Assembly: GCA_944324385.1 (NCBI GenBank)
Contig: CALUWD010000019.1
Coordinates: 1-34,947, forward strand
Length of the DNA: 34,947 nucleotides
Reading direction: 5' to 3'
From: Candidatus Gastranaerophilales bacterium
GTDB taxonomy: Bacteria; Cyanobacteriota; Vampirovibrionia; Gastranaerophilales; Gastranaerophilaceae
Made by a program: the position numbers and the translations under genes. Shown in pieces: positions 1-8,526 of this stretch. The notes beneath the pieces are model-generated. The model did no database searches. It was not told the DNA's origin and was given only the letters and a program-made list of their open reading frames with translations. Position 1 is the stretch's first letter; each line of letters starts with the position of its first letter.

Positions 1-792
1 CTATCTGGTGGTGGTAATGGTGGTAGCTCAAGTTCTGAAGTTGGTGGTAATGGATCATTGTATGGCTCTGGTGGTGGAGGAGGAACTACAAAAGTTGTAG
101 ATTCTGTTGCAACTGCAGGAGCAGGAGGAAAAGGAGCAAATGGAGTGGCTGAGATTACATATGACATAACATATGACCCTGCAGCAGGTGGAGGTGGCGG
201 CGGTGGTGCCATGTTAAAGGTTGAAAATATAACTGTTACACCTTCTACTAATTATGTTATTCGTGTTGGCGGTGGTGGTAATGGTGGAGCTGTGTCTAAT
301 AATGGCTCAAATGGTGGAGAAAGTAGAGTTATTTTTGGTAGTGTAAGTTATAGTTTAAGTGGTGGTAAAGGTGGTACTGCTGGAACCAGTGCAACTGATA
401 CAACTTCTGTTGTCCATGGTGTAGGTGGAGCGGGTGCTTCTAAATTAAGTGCTGGGACATCTGTTGCAGGGACTAAGGGTAGTGATGGAAGTGCAGGAGA
501 TATTGGCGCAATTGGTGGAAATGGTGGAAAAAGTGGAGTTGAAAGTGAAGGAGGCTGTGGAGCATTATTTGATAATGGCGGAAGTTGCTCTGCAACTGGT
601 GCTTATGGTTTAAGTCCAATGTTCATTTCACCTGCAAATATATTTGATGCTGCTGATTATGGTAAAGCAGGAGCCGGCGGAGGTGGCGGCGGATATGCGT
701 ATAATACTACGATGTATCCTACCAACAACCCAGGATACGGCGGTAATGGACAAAACGGATATGTGTATTTGTATTGGACAGAGTATAATTAA
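1..792 (+). CDS. Glycine-rich prepilin-like surface protein, C-terminal part (5' end outside window)
   Basis: The reading frame is open from the first base, so only the last 263 residues are seen. They are glycine-rich, with many GGGGNGG and NGSNGG runs, and end in an aromatic tail (GYVYLYWTEYN). The segment aligns along its whole length with the end of the complete gene at 4730-7114 (from about 6311), with long identical nucleotide blocks, so the two are recent paralogs. By analogy the missing part should hold a type IV prepilin leader and a DUF1566/lectin-like variable domain. The exported, glycine-rich fold suggests a cell-surface or fibre role; the function is not known. The orphan variable-segment copy at 1074-1280 lies just downstream. 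Confidence 0.85.
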   Translation, partial: LSGGGNGGSSSSEVGGNGSLYGSGGGGGTTKVVDSVATAGAGGKGANGVAEITYDITYDPAAGGGGGGGAMLKVENITVTPSTNYVIRVGGGGNGGAVSNNGSNGGESRVIFGSVSYSLSGGKGGTAGTSATDTTSVVHGVGGAGASKLSAGTSVAGTKGSDGSAGDIGAIGGNGGKSGVESEGGCGALFDNGGSCSATGAYGLSPMFISPANIFDAADYGKAGAGGGGGGYAYNTTMYPTNNPGYGGNGQNGYVYLYWTEYN

Positions 793-815
793 AGGTTTCG
801 TATCTTAATCTTTTT

Positions 816-848
816 GGGCGCACCCACTAATCATTGCGCCCTTTTTTT
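816..848 (+). terminator. Rho-independent terminator of the first glycine-rich gene
   Basis: Arms GGGCGCA (816-822) and TGCGCCC (835-841) are followed by seven T. It lies 24 bases after the stop codon. Confidence 0.85.
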
Positions 849-863
849 ACAATAAATATTACA

Positions 864-910
864 ATATAATTGTTACATTTTTGACCAACATAACAATTAT
901 ATGTTAACAT
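864..910. repeat. 12-bp inverted repeat plus adjoining 10-bp palindrome
   Basis: ATATAATTGTTA (864-875) and TAACAATTATAT (891-902) are perfect inverted repeats around a 15-base spacer. The palindrome ATGTTAACAT (901-910) overlaps the second arm. There is no T tract directly after it, so an operator, protein-binding or DNA-secondary-structure role is more likely than termination. It sits between the glycine-rich gene and the orphan variable-segment copy. Confidence 0.55.
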
Positions 911-1073
911 TTTTCAAACACGTCTCCCCGGAGTGCAAATTATTTACGGATATTTGCAGAGTGGGAACTAAACTCGTTTGAGATAGCTTTAATAATTAAG
1001 CTTATTTTTTGTACTTTTACAAATACCATATGTCGGGGTTTATAACGATATATCATATTAAACTCTCAAGAAA
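911..1073. other. Non-coding leader of the orphan cassette, with small hairpins
   Basis: No convincing gene is present. Two small potential hairpins are visible: TGCAAAT (934-940) with ATTTGCA (952-958), and AGCTT (985-989) with AAGCT (998-1002), the latter followed by TATTTTTT. A GC-rich patch lies at 921-933. The stretch could be the promoter or structured 5' part of an RNA covering the cassette at 1074-1280. No known RNA family was recognised. Confidence 0.3.
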
Positions 1074-1280
1074 GCTCTGTGACAACAACAGCGGTTACGG
1101 CGCAGCCAGATGCGACTGGTACAACGTTTGCGACGGGGCTAACAATGATAACTGTTACCCTAACGAGGTGTGGTCTTCTACACCCACTGGCAGCAATTAC
1201 TACTATTTCAACCTGAACAATGGTAGTTTCAATCAGAACAATCAGAATCCTCGCTACGCCGATTCGGTTCGCTGTGTCCT
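1074..1280 (+). repeat. Orphan variable-segment copy; candidate DGR template repeat (or silent cassette)
   Basis: This 207-bp segment matches 5614-5829 inside the 794-aa surface protein gene. It has no domain context of its own: homology starts abruptly near 1072 and ends at 1280, 30 bases before the ahcY stop codon. Its conceptual translation has 15 Asn in about 70 residues, against 5 in the gene copy. Over 176 ungapped columns I count 16 mismatches; 10 have A in this copy (9 A to G, 1 A to C), while only 1 has A in the other copy. The 3' end (1249-1280) is conserved with one mismatch, as expected of an initiation-of-mutagenic-homing region. Against a simple template role are a 2-codon and a 1-codon length difference and 6 non-A changes. 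The segment is more GC-rich than its surroundings. A start codon at 1009 gives an ORF to 1314, but its first 20 residues look random. Confidence 0.6.
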
Positions 1281-1310
1281 GGTGTTTAGTATAGACGTGT
1301 TTTTATTTTT

Positions 1311-2585
<1,275 letters not shown>

Positions 2586-2614
2586 TCATCCTCATAATGT
2601 AAATAATAAAAATA

Positions 2615-2641
2615 TTATCACAAAAAATATGTTTGTGATAA
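2615..2641. promoter_or_regulatory. Inverted repeat in the ahcY/pckA divergent promoter region
   Basis: TTATCACAAA (2615-2624) and TTTGTGATAA (2632-2641) form a perfect 10-bp dyad with a 7-base spacer. Its symmetry and place, 33 bases upstream of ahcY and 70 upstream of the PEPCK start, suit a regulator-binding site. A possible -10 for the rightward gene is TATAAC (2667-2672). The regulator is unknown. Confidence 0.5.
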
Positions 2642-2711
2642 CATAAAAAGTAGAAATTTACGCGAGTATAACGACATATATACATATAGTAGACAAAATA
2701 GGAGAAAATTT

Positions 2712-4361
2712 ATGTCAACAGTTGAGTACTTTACAAATTCAGATGAGTTGAAAAAACTCTATTCTGCTGCACGTGCAACAATTACCGCTCCTTTTTACGG
2801 TAACAATGTTGAACATGTAAAATCAGTTTCAGAAGCTTACAAATTAGCTAAAAACAGCCCCGGAACAGTTGAATTAACAGGCATGCCTATTTATATGCCT
2901 GAAAAAATCGGTCTTCCTCAAGGTGCTAATCAATTACTTTTCAACGATGGTACAGTTGTTGGTCGTTGCGCAGCTGCAAGAAAAATCGTCGGTGAACCAA
3001 ATTGCGATTTAGCTTATTTATTACCAATTATTCGTGAAGCAGTTTACAATACTCGCGACAGACTAATGTACAGAACAGAAGCTGTTGTAGGTTTAGAAGA
3101 AGACTTCATGGTAAAAGCTCACCTTTTAATTCCTGAAGGCTTTGAAAATGTTATGTATTCTTGGATGTTAAACTTCCAATACATCAATGAATGCTATGCT
3201 CAAATGTATGAAAATTCAAGAGCTATTCCTGACGGAGATATTTTTGTATTTTCTGATCCTGATTGGACTCACCCTGACTTTCCATACGGTTTAACTTTCT
3301 TTGATCCTACTCACAACTGCGCTGCAATTTTGGGTATGAGATACTTTGGTGAACACAAAAAAGGAACTCTTACTCTTGCTTGGGGTTGCGCTGCTCGTAA
3401 CGGTTATGCTTCTTGCCATGGTGGTATGAAACGCTACAACCTTGACGGCGGAAAATCTTTCCAAGTTGCAGTATTTGGCTTGTCAGGTTCAGGTAAATCA
3501 ACAATTACTCACGCTAAACACAACAACAAATACGACATCACAGTACTTCACGATGATGCATTTGTAATTAACGTTCATGACAAATACACAATCGCATTAG
3601 AACCTGCTTACTTTGACAAAACTGCAGACTACCCAATGGGTTGCGATGATAACAAATATATCTTAACTCAACAAAACGCAGGTGTTATAGAAGGTAAAGA
3701 CGGTAAAACATACTCTATTACAGAAGACATCAGAAACGGCAACGGTCGTGCGGTTAAATCAAAACTTTGGTCACCAAACAGAGTTGATAGAATCAACGAA
3801 CCTATTAACGCTATTTTCTGGTTAATGAAAGACCCTACAATCCCTCCTGTACTTAAATTATCAGGTGCGTCACTCGGTTCTGCTATGGGTGCAACACTTG
3901 CTACAAAACGCTCAAGTGCTGAAAGACTTGCAAAAGGCGTTGACCCTAACGCTTTAGTTGTTGAACCTTACGCTAACCCATTTAGAGTTTATCCTCTTGA
4001 AATGGATTACACAAGATTTAAACAATTAATCGAAGATGGCGTTGATTGCTACATCTTAAATACAGGTGAGTTTATGGGTACAAAAGTACAACCTAAACAC
4101 ACTTTAGGCATTATTGAAGCTATCGTTGAAGGAAGTGCTAAATTCCACAAATGGGAAAACTTCTCAGACATCGAAATTATGGATGTTGAAGGCTTTGACG
4201 CTTCTTTTGCTAACAAAGAATACGCTCAACAGTTCATCGCTCGTATGCAAGACCGTATTGAATTTGTTAAATCAAGAGAAACTGAAAAAGCAGGTATTGA
4301 TAAACTTCCTGCTGACGCTCTTGAAGCTCTTGAAGCAGTTATTAAACAAGCTAGCTGCTAA
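2712..4361 (+). CDS. pckA: Phosphoenolpyruvate carboxykinase, ATP-type (divergent)
   Basis: Interconverts oxaloacetate and PEP using a nucleotide; cytosolic. At 549 aa the length fits ATP-type enzymes. The family layout is recognisable: a substrate/metal region with GMRYFGEHKKGTLTLAWG and a following ARNGYASCHGG stretch, a P-loop GLSGSGKST at residues 256-264, the acidic metal site in LHDDAFVIN, and an R-rich SPNRVDRINEP stretch. The P-loop ends SGKST rather than the usual TGKTT, so it is a divergent branch and nucleotide preference cannot be read off. The start follows AGGAG at good spacing. The codons are markedly uniform, suggesting high expression. A strong terminator follows. Confidence 0.85.
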   Translation: MSTVEYFTNSDELKKLYSAARATITAPFYGNNVEHVKSVSEAYKLAKNSPGTVELTGMPIYMPEKIGLPQGANQLLFNDGTVVGRCAAARKIVGEPNCDLAYLLPIIREAVYNTRDRLMYRTEAVVGLEEDFMVKAHLLIPEGFENVMYSWMLNFQYINECYAQMYENSRAIPDGDIFVFSDPDWTHPDFPYGLTFFDPTHNCAAILGMRYFGEHKKGTLTLAWGCAARNGYASCHGGMKRYNLDGGKSFQVAVFGLSGSGKSTITHAKHNNKYDITVLHDDAFVINVHDKYTIALEPAYFDKTADYPMGCDDNKYILTQQNAGVIEGKDGKTYSITEDIRNGNGRAVKSKLWSPNRVDRINEPINAIFWLMKDPTIPPVLKLSGASLGSAMGATLATKRSSAERLAKGVDPNALVVEPYANPFRVYPLEMDYTRFKQLIEDGVDCYILNTGEFMGTKVQPKHTLGIIEAIVEGSAKFHKWENFSDIEIMDVEGFDASFANKEYAQQFIARMQDRIEFVKSRETEKAGIDKLPADALEALEAVIKQASC

Positions 4362-4381
4362 TAAAAACTTATTAAGTCTAC

Positions 4382-4417
4382 AAAACCGCCCCTGCTCTGT
4401 GCGAGGCGGTTTTTTTA
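4382..4417 (+). terminator. Rho-independent terminator of pckA
   Basis: AAAACCGCC (4382-4390) pairs with GGCGGTTTT (4405-4413) and a T run follows. It may also serve the convergent XRE gene, since the A run lies on the other side. Confidence 0.9.
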
Positions 4418-4428
4418 TATTCAAATTT

Positions 4429-4641
4429 TTATTCCATAAAAAACTTATGAGGCTCAGTATTTAAAACCTCAGCAATAGTAAAAATAGTTTTAACACTGGG
4501 ATTGAATATTCCCCGTTCAATACCTGAAATATGATCGACAGATAACGAACATTTAATAGCCAACTGTAGTTGTGTTAAACCTTTCTCCTTGCGATATTTT
4601 TTAATGTTTTTTTGAAGAATTTCAAAGTAGCGATTTGCCAT
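4429..4641 (-). CDS. Small XRE-family helix-turn-helix regulator
   Basis: A 70-aa protein made almost wholly of one HTH_3 (Cro/C1) domain. The Q-rich helix-turn-helix core GLTQLQLAIKCSLSVDHISGIERG spans about residues 21-44, followed by the conserved NPSVKTIFTIAEVLN. There is no sensor or dimerisation domain, so it probably acts as a dimer on a short palindrome. A 25-bp palindrome lies 30 bases upstream of its start, in the region shared with the divergent glycine-rich surface protein gene. The inference is autoregulation and control of that gene. Not a recognised named regulator. Confidence 0.88.
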   Translation of the reverse strand: MANRYFEILQKNIKKYRKEKGLTQLQLAIKCSLSVDHISGIERGIFNPSVKTIFTIAEVLNTEPHKFFME

Positions 4642-4668
4642 ATTTTAATTTTAGTGTTAATGTATTTG

Positions 4669-4710
4669 TATAATCCGTAGTGTCACTACGGATTACATTA
4701 CTTAAAGTAA
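4669..4710. promoter_or_regulatory. Promoter with 25-bp palindromic operator between XRE gene and surface protein gene
   Basis: TAATCCGTAGTG (4671-4682) and CACTACGGATTA (4684-4695) form a perfect 12-bp dyad around one central base. A second dyad, TTACTT/AAGTAA, is at 4698-4710. A perfect TATAAT (4669-4674) overlaps the palindrome and would start transcription inside it toward the gene at 4730; its -35 is weak. Binding by the neighbouring XRE protein would block that start. Confidence 0.7.
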
Positions 4711-4729
4711 TAATTTAGAAGGATAAGAT

Positions 4730-7114
4730 ATGAAGAAGTACGCGTTTACACTCGCGGAGTTATTGGTGTCTACACTAATAATCTCTATTATTATGGTAGT
4801 TTTAGCCCCTGTAATTACAAAAAGGGTGACAAGTAATATTAATGTTTCAGGGGGAGGAGGAAGTACTAAAAAAGAAAGTAAACTTTTTTTGTATAATCCA
4901 ACCGATCCAAACTGCTCTGCAGTTGCAGGGCAAAATGCTCTTGATTGTAACTTTACAACAGGATCTGGTGTTAAAAGTGTAAATGTTGTCATGGTATCTG
5001 GCGGTGGCGGTGGAGCTGGTGGAACGCCTCCAACAACTGAATATGGAAAAAAACTAACAGTGACAAATTCTACAATTGGTAGCGCTAAGACTCAAGAAAT
5101 AACGATTTCAAAAAATATGAAAAACTTTGTTGTAAGTTATCTCTCTGGCTCTGGCGGTGGCGGAGGTGGTGGCGCATGGTCTGAAAGCGCAGGTGCAGCT
5201 CCAACAAGTCAAGCGGATTGCGATAAGTATGATGCTAAATTTTTAACAGCTTCTCAAAATGGTGGCAAGGCAGTATGTGTAACAAAATGGAATATTGGAG
5301 ATATTCCAGATGCGCCTAATGGAGGGATTGCAAGTAGTGTAACTACAGTATCTGTAAATACAAATTGCAGCGCAAACGCATGCTGCTGGCAAGGGCAAAC
5401 TGCTCACCCAAATTCGTGTGACAGCTCAGGAACAAGCTACAGTGGATGCAGCAGAACTGTATGCACATGGTATGCCGGCAACGCTTCTTGTCAAGCATTA
5501 GCTTACAACGGTACAAAAGCCGGTGATTGGAGATTGCCAACTAAAAATGAGATGTCAAAATGGAAATCAAATATTAACACTATTAACAAAAACCAAGGCG
5601 ATAACGGCTTGAGGCTCTGTGACGACGACAGCGGTTACGGCGCAGCGCAATGCAACTGCTTCTACTACGGTGTTTGCGACGGGGCTGACAATGGTAGCTG
5701 CTACCCGAGAGAGGTGTGGTCTTCTACACCCACTGGCAGCAATTACTACTATTTCAGCCTGAATAGCGGTACACTCTACGGTCCGGACAATCAGACTCCT
5801 CGCTACGCCGATTCGGTTCGCTGCGTCCTTGAAGCCGCAGGCCCCTCAAGCGTTTCAATCTCAGGTGGTGGTGGTAGCGCTGGAGGGTATTTTAAGAACT
5901 ATCAAATTCCTGAAAGTGTAATTTCAAATAACATTGGAGGAAGAATTGTATTTTACGCAGCCCCGGGGGCAAAAGGCGGTAATGGGGCAAGCTCCTCTAA
6001 CTCTAATGCAAGTAATGGTTACAGCGGTACTGCTTCATATATTGCTCTGTATGATAAGACAAATAAGTTAATATGGGGGCTGGAGGCTTCTGGTGGCAAC
6101 GGTGGCAGGGGTGCAACAAGTACCAATGCTGGTAATGGTGGAAGCTCTGTTGCGACAAACAGTTGTAAGATATTTCAAAATGGAAGCTGGACAAATACAA
6201 GTTGTTCTGGTGTTGGTGGCGCAGGGAATAATGGAGCTAGTTTAGATACTGGTGGAAATGGTGCAGCTAATGGTGGTGTTGGTGGAGGATCTTTGTATAA
6301 TACAACAACACTATCAGGTGGTGGTAATGGTGGTAGTGCTAGCTCTGAAAATGGTGGTAACGGGTCACTTTATGGCTCAGGTGGTGGAGGAGGAACAACT
6401 AAGTTTACTACATCTGGTACAGATGTGACTTCTACTGCCGGTAAAGGTGGTTATGGGGCAAATGGAGTGGCTGAGATTACATATGATATAACATATGACC
6501 CTGCTGCAGGTGGAGGTGGCGGCGGCGGTGCCATGTTAAAGGTTGAAAATATAACTGTTACACCATCTACTGTGTACACTGTTAGAGTAGGTGGTGGTGG
6601 TAATGGCGGAGCTGTGTCTAATAATGGCTCAAATGGTGGAGAAAGTAAAGTTACTTTTGGTAGTATAAGTTATAGTTTAAGTGGTGGTAAAGGTGGTACT
6701 GCTGGAACTAGTGCAAGTTCTTCTACTTCTGTTGTCCATGGTGTAGGTGGATTAGGAGCTAGTAAATTAAGTACCGGAACATCTGTTGCAGGGACTAAGG
6801 GTAGTGATGGAAGTGCAGGAGATATTGGTGCAATTGGTGGAAATGGTGGAAAAAGTGGAGTTGAAAGCGAAGGAGGATGTGGAGCATTATTTGATAATGG
6901 CGGAAGCTGCTCTGCAACCGGTGCATATGGTTTAAGTCCATTATTTGTTTCACCATCTAATATATTTGACGCTGCTGATTATGGTAAAGCAGGAGCCGGT
7001 GGAGGCGGTGGAGGATATGCGTATAATACTACGATGTACCCTACCAACAACCCAGGATACGGTGGTAATGGGCAAAACGGATATGTGTATTTGTATTGGA
7101 CAGAGTATAATTAA
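4730..7114 (+). CDS. Prepilin-like glycine-rich surface protein with DUF1566/lectin-like variable domain
   Basis: 794 aa. The N-terminus MKKYAFTLAELL plus a hydrophobic helix is a class III/type IV prepilin leader: cleavage expected after Ala5, Phe6 at +1 and Glu10 at +5. Residues 40-155 are glycine-rich. A Cys-rich DUF1566/Fib_succ_major-like domain follows, with DWRLPT (266-271), the variable segment (about 296-367), WSSTP (330-334) and VRCVL (363-367). Residues 370-794 are GGGGNGG-type glycine-rich sequence nearly repeated in the partial gene at 1-792. The domain is of the kind used as diversity-generating retroelement targets in other proteins, with a C-type-lectin fold. It is unusual that the variable part lies mid-protein and not at the C-terminus. 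Likely exported by type IV pilus or type II machinery and displayed; ligand unknown. SD AAGGAT precedes the start. A divergent XRE gene and palindrome suggest regulated expression. Confidence 0.85.
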   Translation: MKKYAFTLAELLVSTLIISIIMVVLAPVITKRVTSNINVSGGGGSTKKESKLFLYNPTDPNCSAVAGQNALDCNFTTGSGVKSVNVVMVSGGGGGAGGTPPTTEYGKKLTVTNSTIGSAKTQEITISKNMKNFVVSYLSGSGGGGGGGAWSESAGAAPTSQADCDKYDAKFLTASQNGGKAVCVTKWNIGDIPDAPNGGIASSVTTVSVNTNCSANACCWQGQTAHPNSCDSSGTSYSGCSRTVCTWYAGNASCQALAYNGTKAGDWRLPTKNEMSKWKSNINTINKNQGDNGLRLCDDDSGYGAAQCNCFYYGVCDGADNGSCYPREVWSSTPTGSNYYYFSLNSGTLYGPDNQTPRYADSVRCVLEAAGPSSVSISGGGGSAGGYFKNYQIPESVISNNIGGRIVFYAAPGAKGGNGASSSNSNASNGYSGTASYIALYDKTNKLIWGLEASGGNGGRGATSTNAGNGGSSVATNSCKIFQNGSWTNTSCSGVGGAGNNGASLDTGGNGAANGGVGGGSLYNTTTLSGGGNGGSASSENGGNGSLYGSGGGGGTTKFTTSGTDVTSTAGKGGYGANGVAEITYDITYDPAAGGGGGGGAMLKVENITVTPSTVYTVRVGGGGNGGAVSNNGSNGGESKVTFGSISYSLSGGKGGTAGTSASSSTSVVHGVGGLGASKLSTGTSVAGTKGSDGSAGDIGAIGGNGGKSGVESEGGCGALFDNGGSCSATGAYGLSPLFVSPSNIFDAADYGKAGAGGGGGGYAYNTTMYPTNNPGYGGNGQNGYVYLYWTEYN
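5614..5829 (+). repeat. Variable segment matching the orphan cassette at 1074-1280
   Basis: 216 bp within the surface protein gene. The core 5711-5755 is identical over 45 bases to 1165-1209, and the 3' end 5798-5829 matches 1249-1280 with one mismatch (T to C at 5824). Differences cluster at the AAC/AAT codons of the orphan copy, which become GAC, AGC, ACT or AGA here. Two in-frame length differences (+2 and +1 codons) are present. Base composition is richer in GC than the flanking genes. Confidence 0.7.
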
Positions 7115-7135
7115 AGGTTTCGTATCTTAATTTAA

Positions 7136-7172
7136 GGGGTGCACTCCAGGAATATTTGCACCCCGTTTTTTT
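7136..7172 (+). terminator. Rho-independent terminator of the surface protein gene
   Basis: GGGGTGCA (7136-7143) pairs with TGCACCCC (7157-7164), then G and seven T. The 20 bases after the stop codon are the same as after the paralog at 792, but the terminator hairpins differ. Confidence 0.9.
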
Positions 7173-7191
7173 AAAAAAATTTAAAAGGCAC

Positions 7192-7227
7192 AAAAAAAAG
7201 GACGGGAAAAATTCACCGCCCTTTTTT
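7192..7227. terminator. Bidirectional terminator between surface protein gene and pgk
   Basis: GGACGG (7200-7205) pairs with CCGCCC (7216-7221), one wobble pair, with an A run on the left and a T run on the right. It would end pgk transcription on the minus strand and back up the terminator at 7136. Confidence 0.7.
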
Positions 7228-7242
7228 ATATAGTTAATTTTA

Positions 7243-8439
7243 TTAGTCAAGTGCGTCAACGCCGGGGAGAACTTTGCCTTCGATAAATTCCAAAGACGCA
7301 CCGCCACCAGTTGAGATGTGTGTAAAGTCATCGCCGTTGCAGAATTTTTTAGCGGCACTAACTGAGTCGCCGCCACCTACAACAGATACAGCACCTGCTT
7401 TTGTTGCTTCAACAATAGCTTTTAGAACTGCTTTTGTGCCCTCAGCGAATTTAGGATTTTCAAATGCGCCTACAGGGCCGTTCATAAGGATTGTTTTTGA
7501 TTTTTTAATAACTTCTTCAAAAGCTTTTTGAGTGTTTGGACCAGCGTCAACTCCTTCAAAACCGTCAGGAATTTCATTTACCGGAACAACTTTATTTGTG
7601 CCGTTGCCTGAAAAATCATCTGTAACAAGGACATCTGTTGCCATAATAAGATTTACGCCTTTGTCTTTAGCTTTCTTTTCGATAGCACGCGCAACTTCCA
7701 TTTGATCGTCTTCATGGATAGAATTGCCGATTTTGCCGCCGTTAGCTTTTACAAAAGTGTATGCCATACCGCCGCCAACAATTAGGTTGTCAACTTTATC
7801 CAAAAGATTTTCCAAAACGCCTATTTTAGATGAAATTTTTGCACCGCCTACAACAGCTGTAAAAGGTCTTTGAGGATTGTTTAAAAGACCGCCCAAAGCG
7901 TTTAATTCTTTTTCCATCAAAAGCCCTGCAACAGCGGGTTTTAAAACATGAGCAAGTTTAGCTGTTGATGTGTGTTTTCTGTGAGCTGCGCCAAAAGCGT
8001 CATTTACATAAAAATCGCCCAATTTTGCAAGCTCATTAGCAAAAGTCATATCGTCATCTTTTGCTTCTTCTTCTTTATAAAAACGGATATTTTCCAAAAG
8101 TGCAACCTGACCGTCTTTTAAGTCTTTTAATTCTTCCTCTGCACCTTTGCCTACAGGTTTTGATACAAATAAAACATCTTCACCCAAAACTTTTGACATG
8201 TATTTTGCAACAGGAGCAAGAGAAAATTCTTCTTTCCATTCACCCTTGGGACGCCCCAAGTGAGCCATAAGGATAATTTTTGCGCCTTTATCTTTAAGCA
8301 TTTTAACTGTAGGTAAAATTGCTTTAATTCTTGTGTCATCGGTTACATTTTTGTTTTCATCCAAAGGAACGTTAACATCAACCCTAACTAGGGCGCGTTT
8401 ACCTTGGATGTTTTCTAAATCTTTAATTGATTTTTTCAT
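7243..8439 (-). CDS. pgk: Phosphoglycerate kinase
   Basis: Cytosolic glycolytic enzyme making ATP from 1,3-bisphosphoglycerate and ADP. At 398 aa it has the normal length. Visible hallmarks are RVDVNVPLDE near the N-terminus, HLGRPKG, LLENIRFYKEEE, FVNDAFGAAHRKHTSTA (here YVNDAFG), the VGGAKISSKIGVLENLL hinge region, NGPVGAFENPKFAEGT, and the C-terminal nucleotide loop VVGGGDSVSA with STGGGASLEFIEG. Single gene with its own terminator, divergent from the permease gene at 8527. No anomalies. Confidence 0.98.
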   Translation of the reverse strand: MKKSIKDLENIQGKRALVRVDVNVPLDENKNVTDDTRIKAILPTVKMLKDKGAKIILMAHLGRPKGEWKEEFSLAPVAKYMSKVLGEDVLFVSKPVGKGAEEELKDLKDGQVALLENIRFYKEEEAKDDDMTFANELAKLGDFYVNDAFGAAHRKHTSTAKLAHVLKPAVAGLLMEKELNALGGLLNNPQRPFTAVVGGAKISSKIGVLENLLDKVDNLIVGGGMAYTFVKANGGKIGNSIHEDDQMEVARAIEKKAKDKGVNLIMATDVLVTDDFSGNGTNKVVPVNEIPDGFEGVDAGPNTQKAFEEVIKKSKTILMNGPVGAFENPKFAEGTKAVLKAIVEATKAGAVSVVGGGDSVSAAKKFCNGDDFTHISTGGGASLEFIEGKVLPGVDALD

Positions 8440-8526
8440 TTTATAGTCCCCTATAATATTTCTAACGGCTTTATTTTAAGTCAAAAAAAGGATATTTACA
8501 ATATTTTGTGTTAAAATTCAAAAGTT

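Noticed and set aside
4114..4464. Open frame overlapping the end of pckA
   Set aside because: Leu/Lys-rich shadow translation of the pckA coding region in another frame, with no ribosome site.
4703..4730. Sigma-28-like promoter (TAAAGTAA followed by GGATAA) before the surface protein gene
   Set aside because: Spacing and the GCC of the -10 do not match; the GGATAA is the ribosome binding site.
5850..7100. Dense GGT/GGA repeats as a CRISPR array or tandem DNA repeat
   Set aside because: They are coding glycine repeats in frame with no constant repeat-spacer unit.
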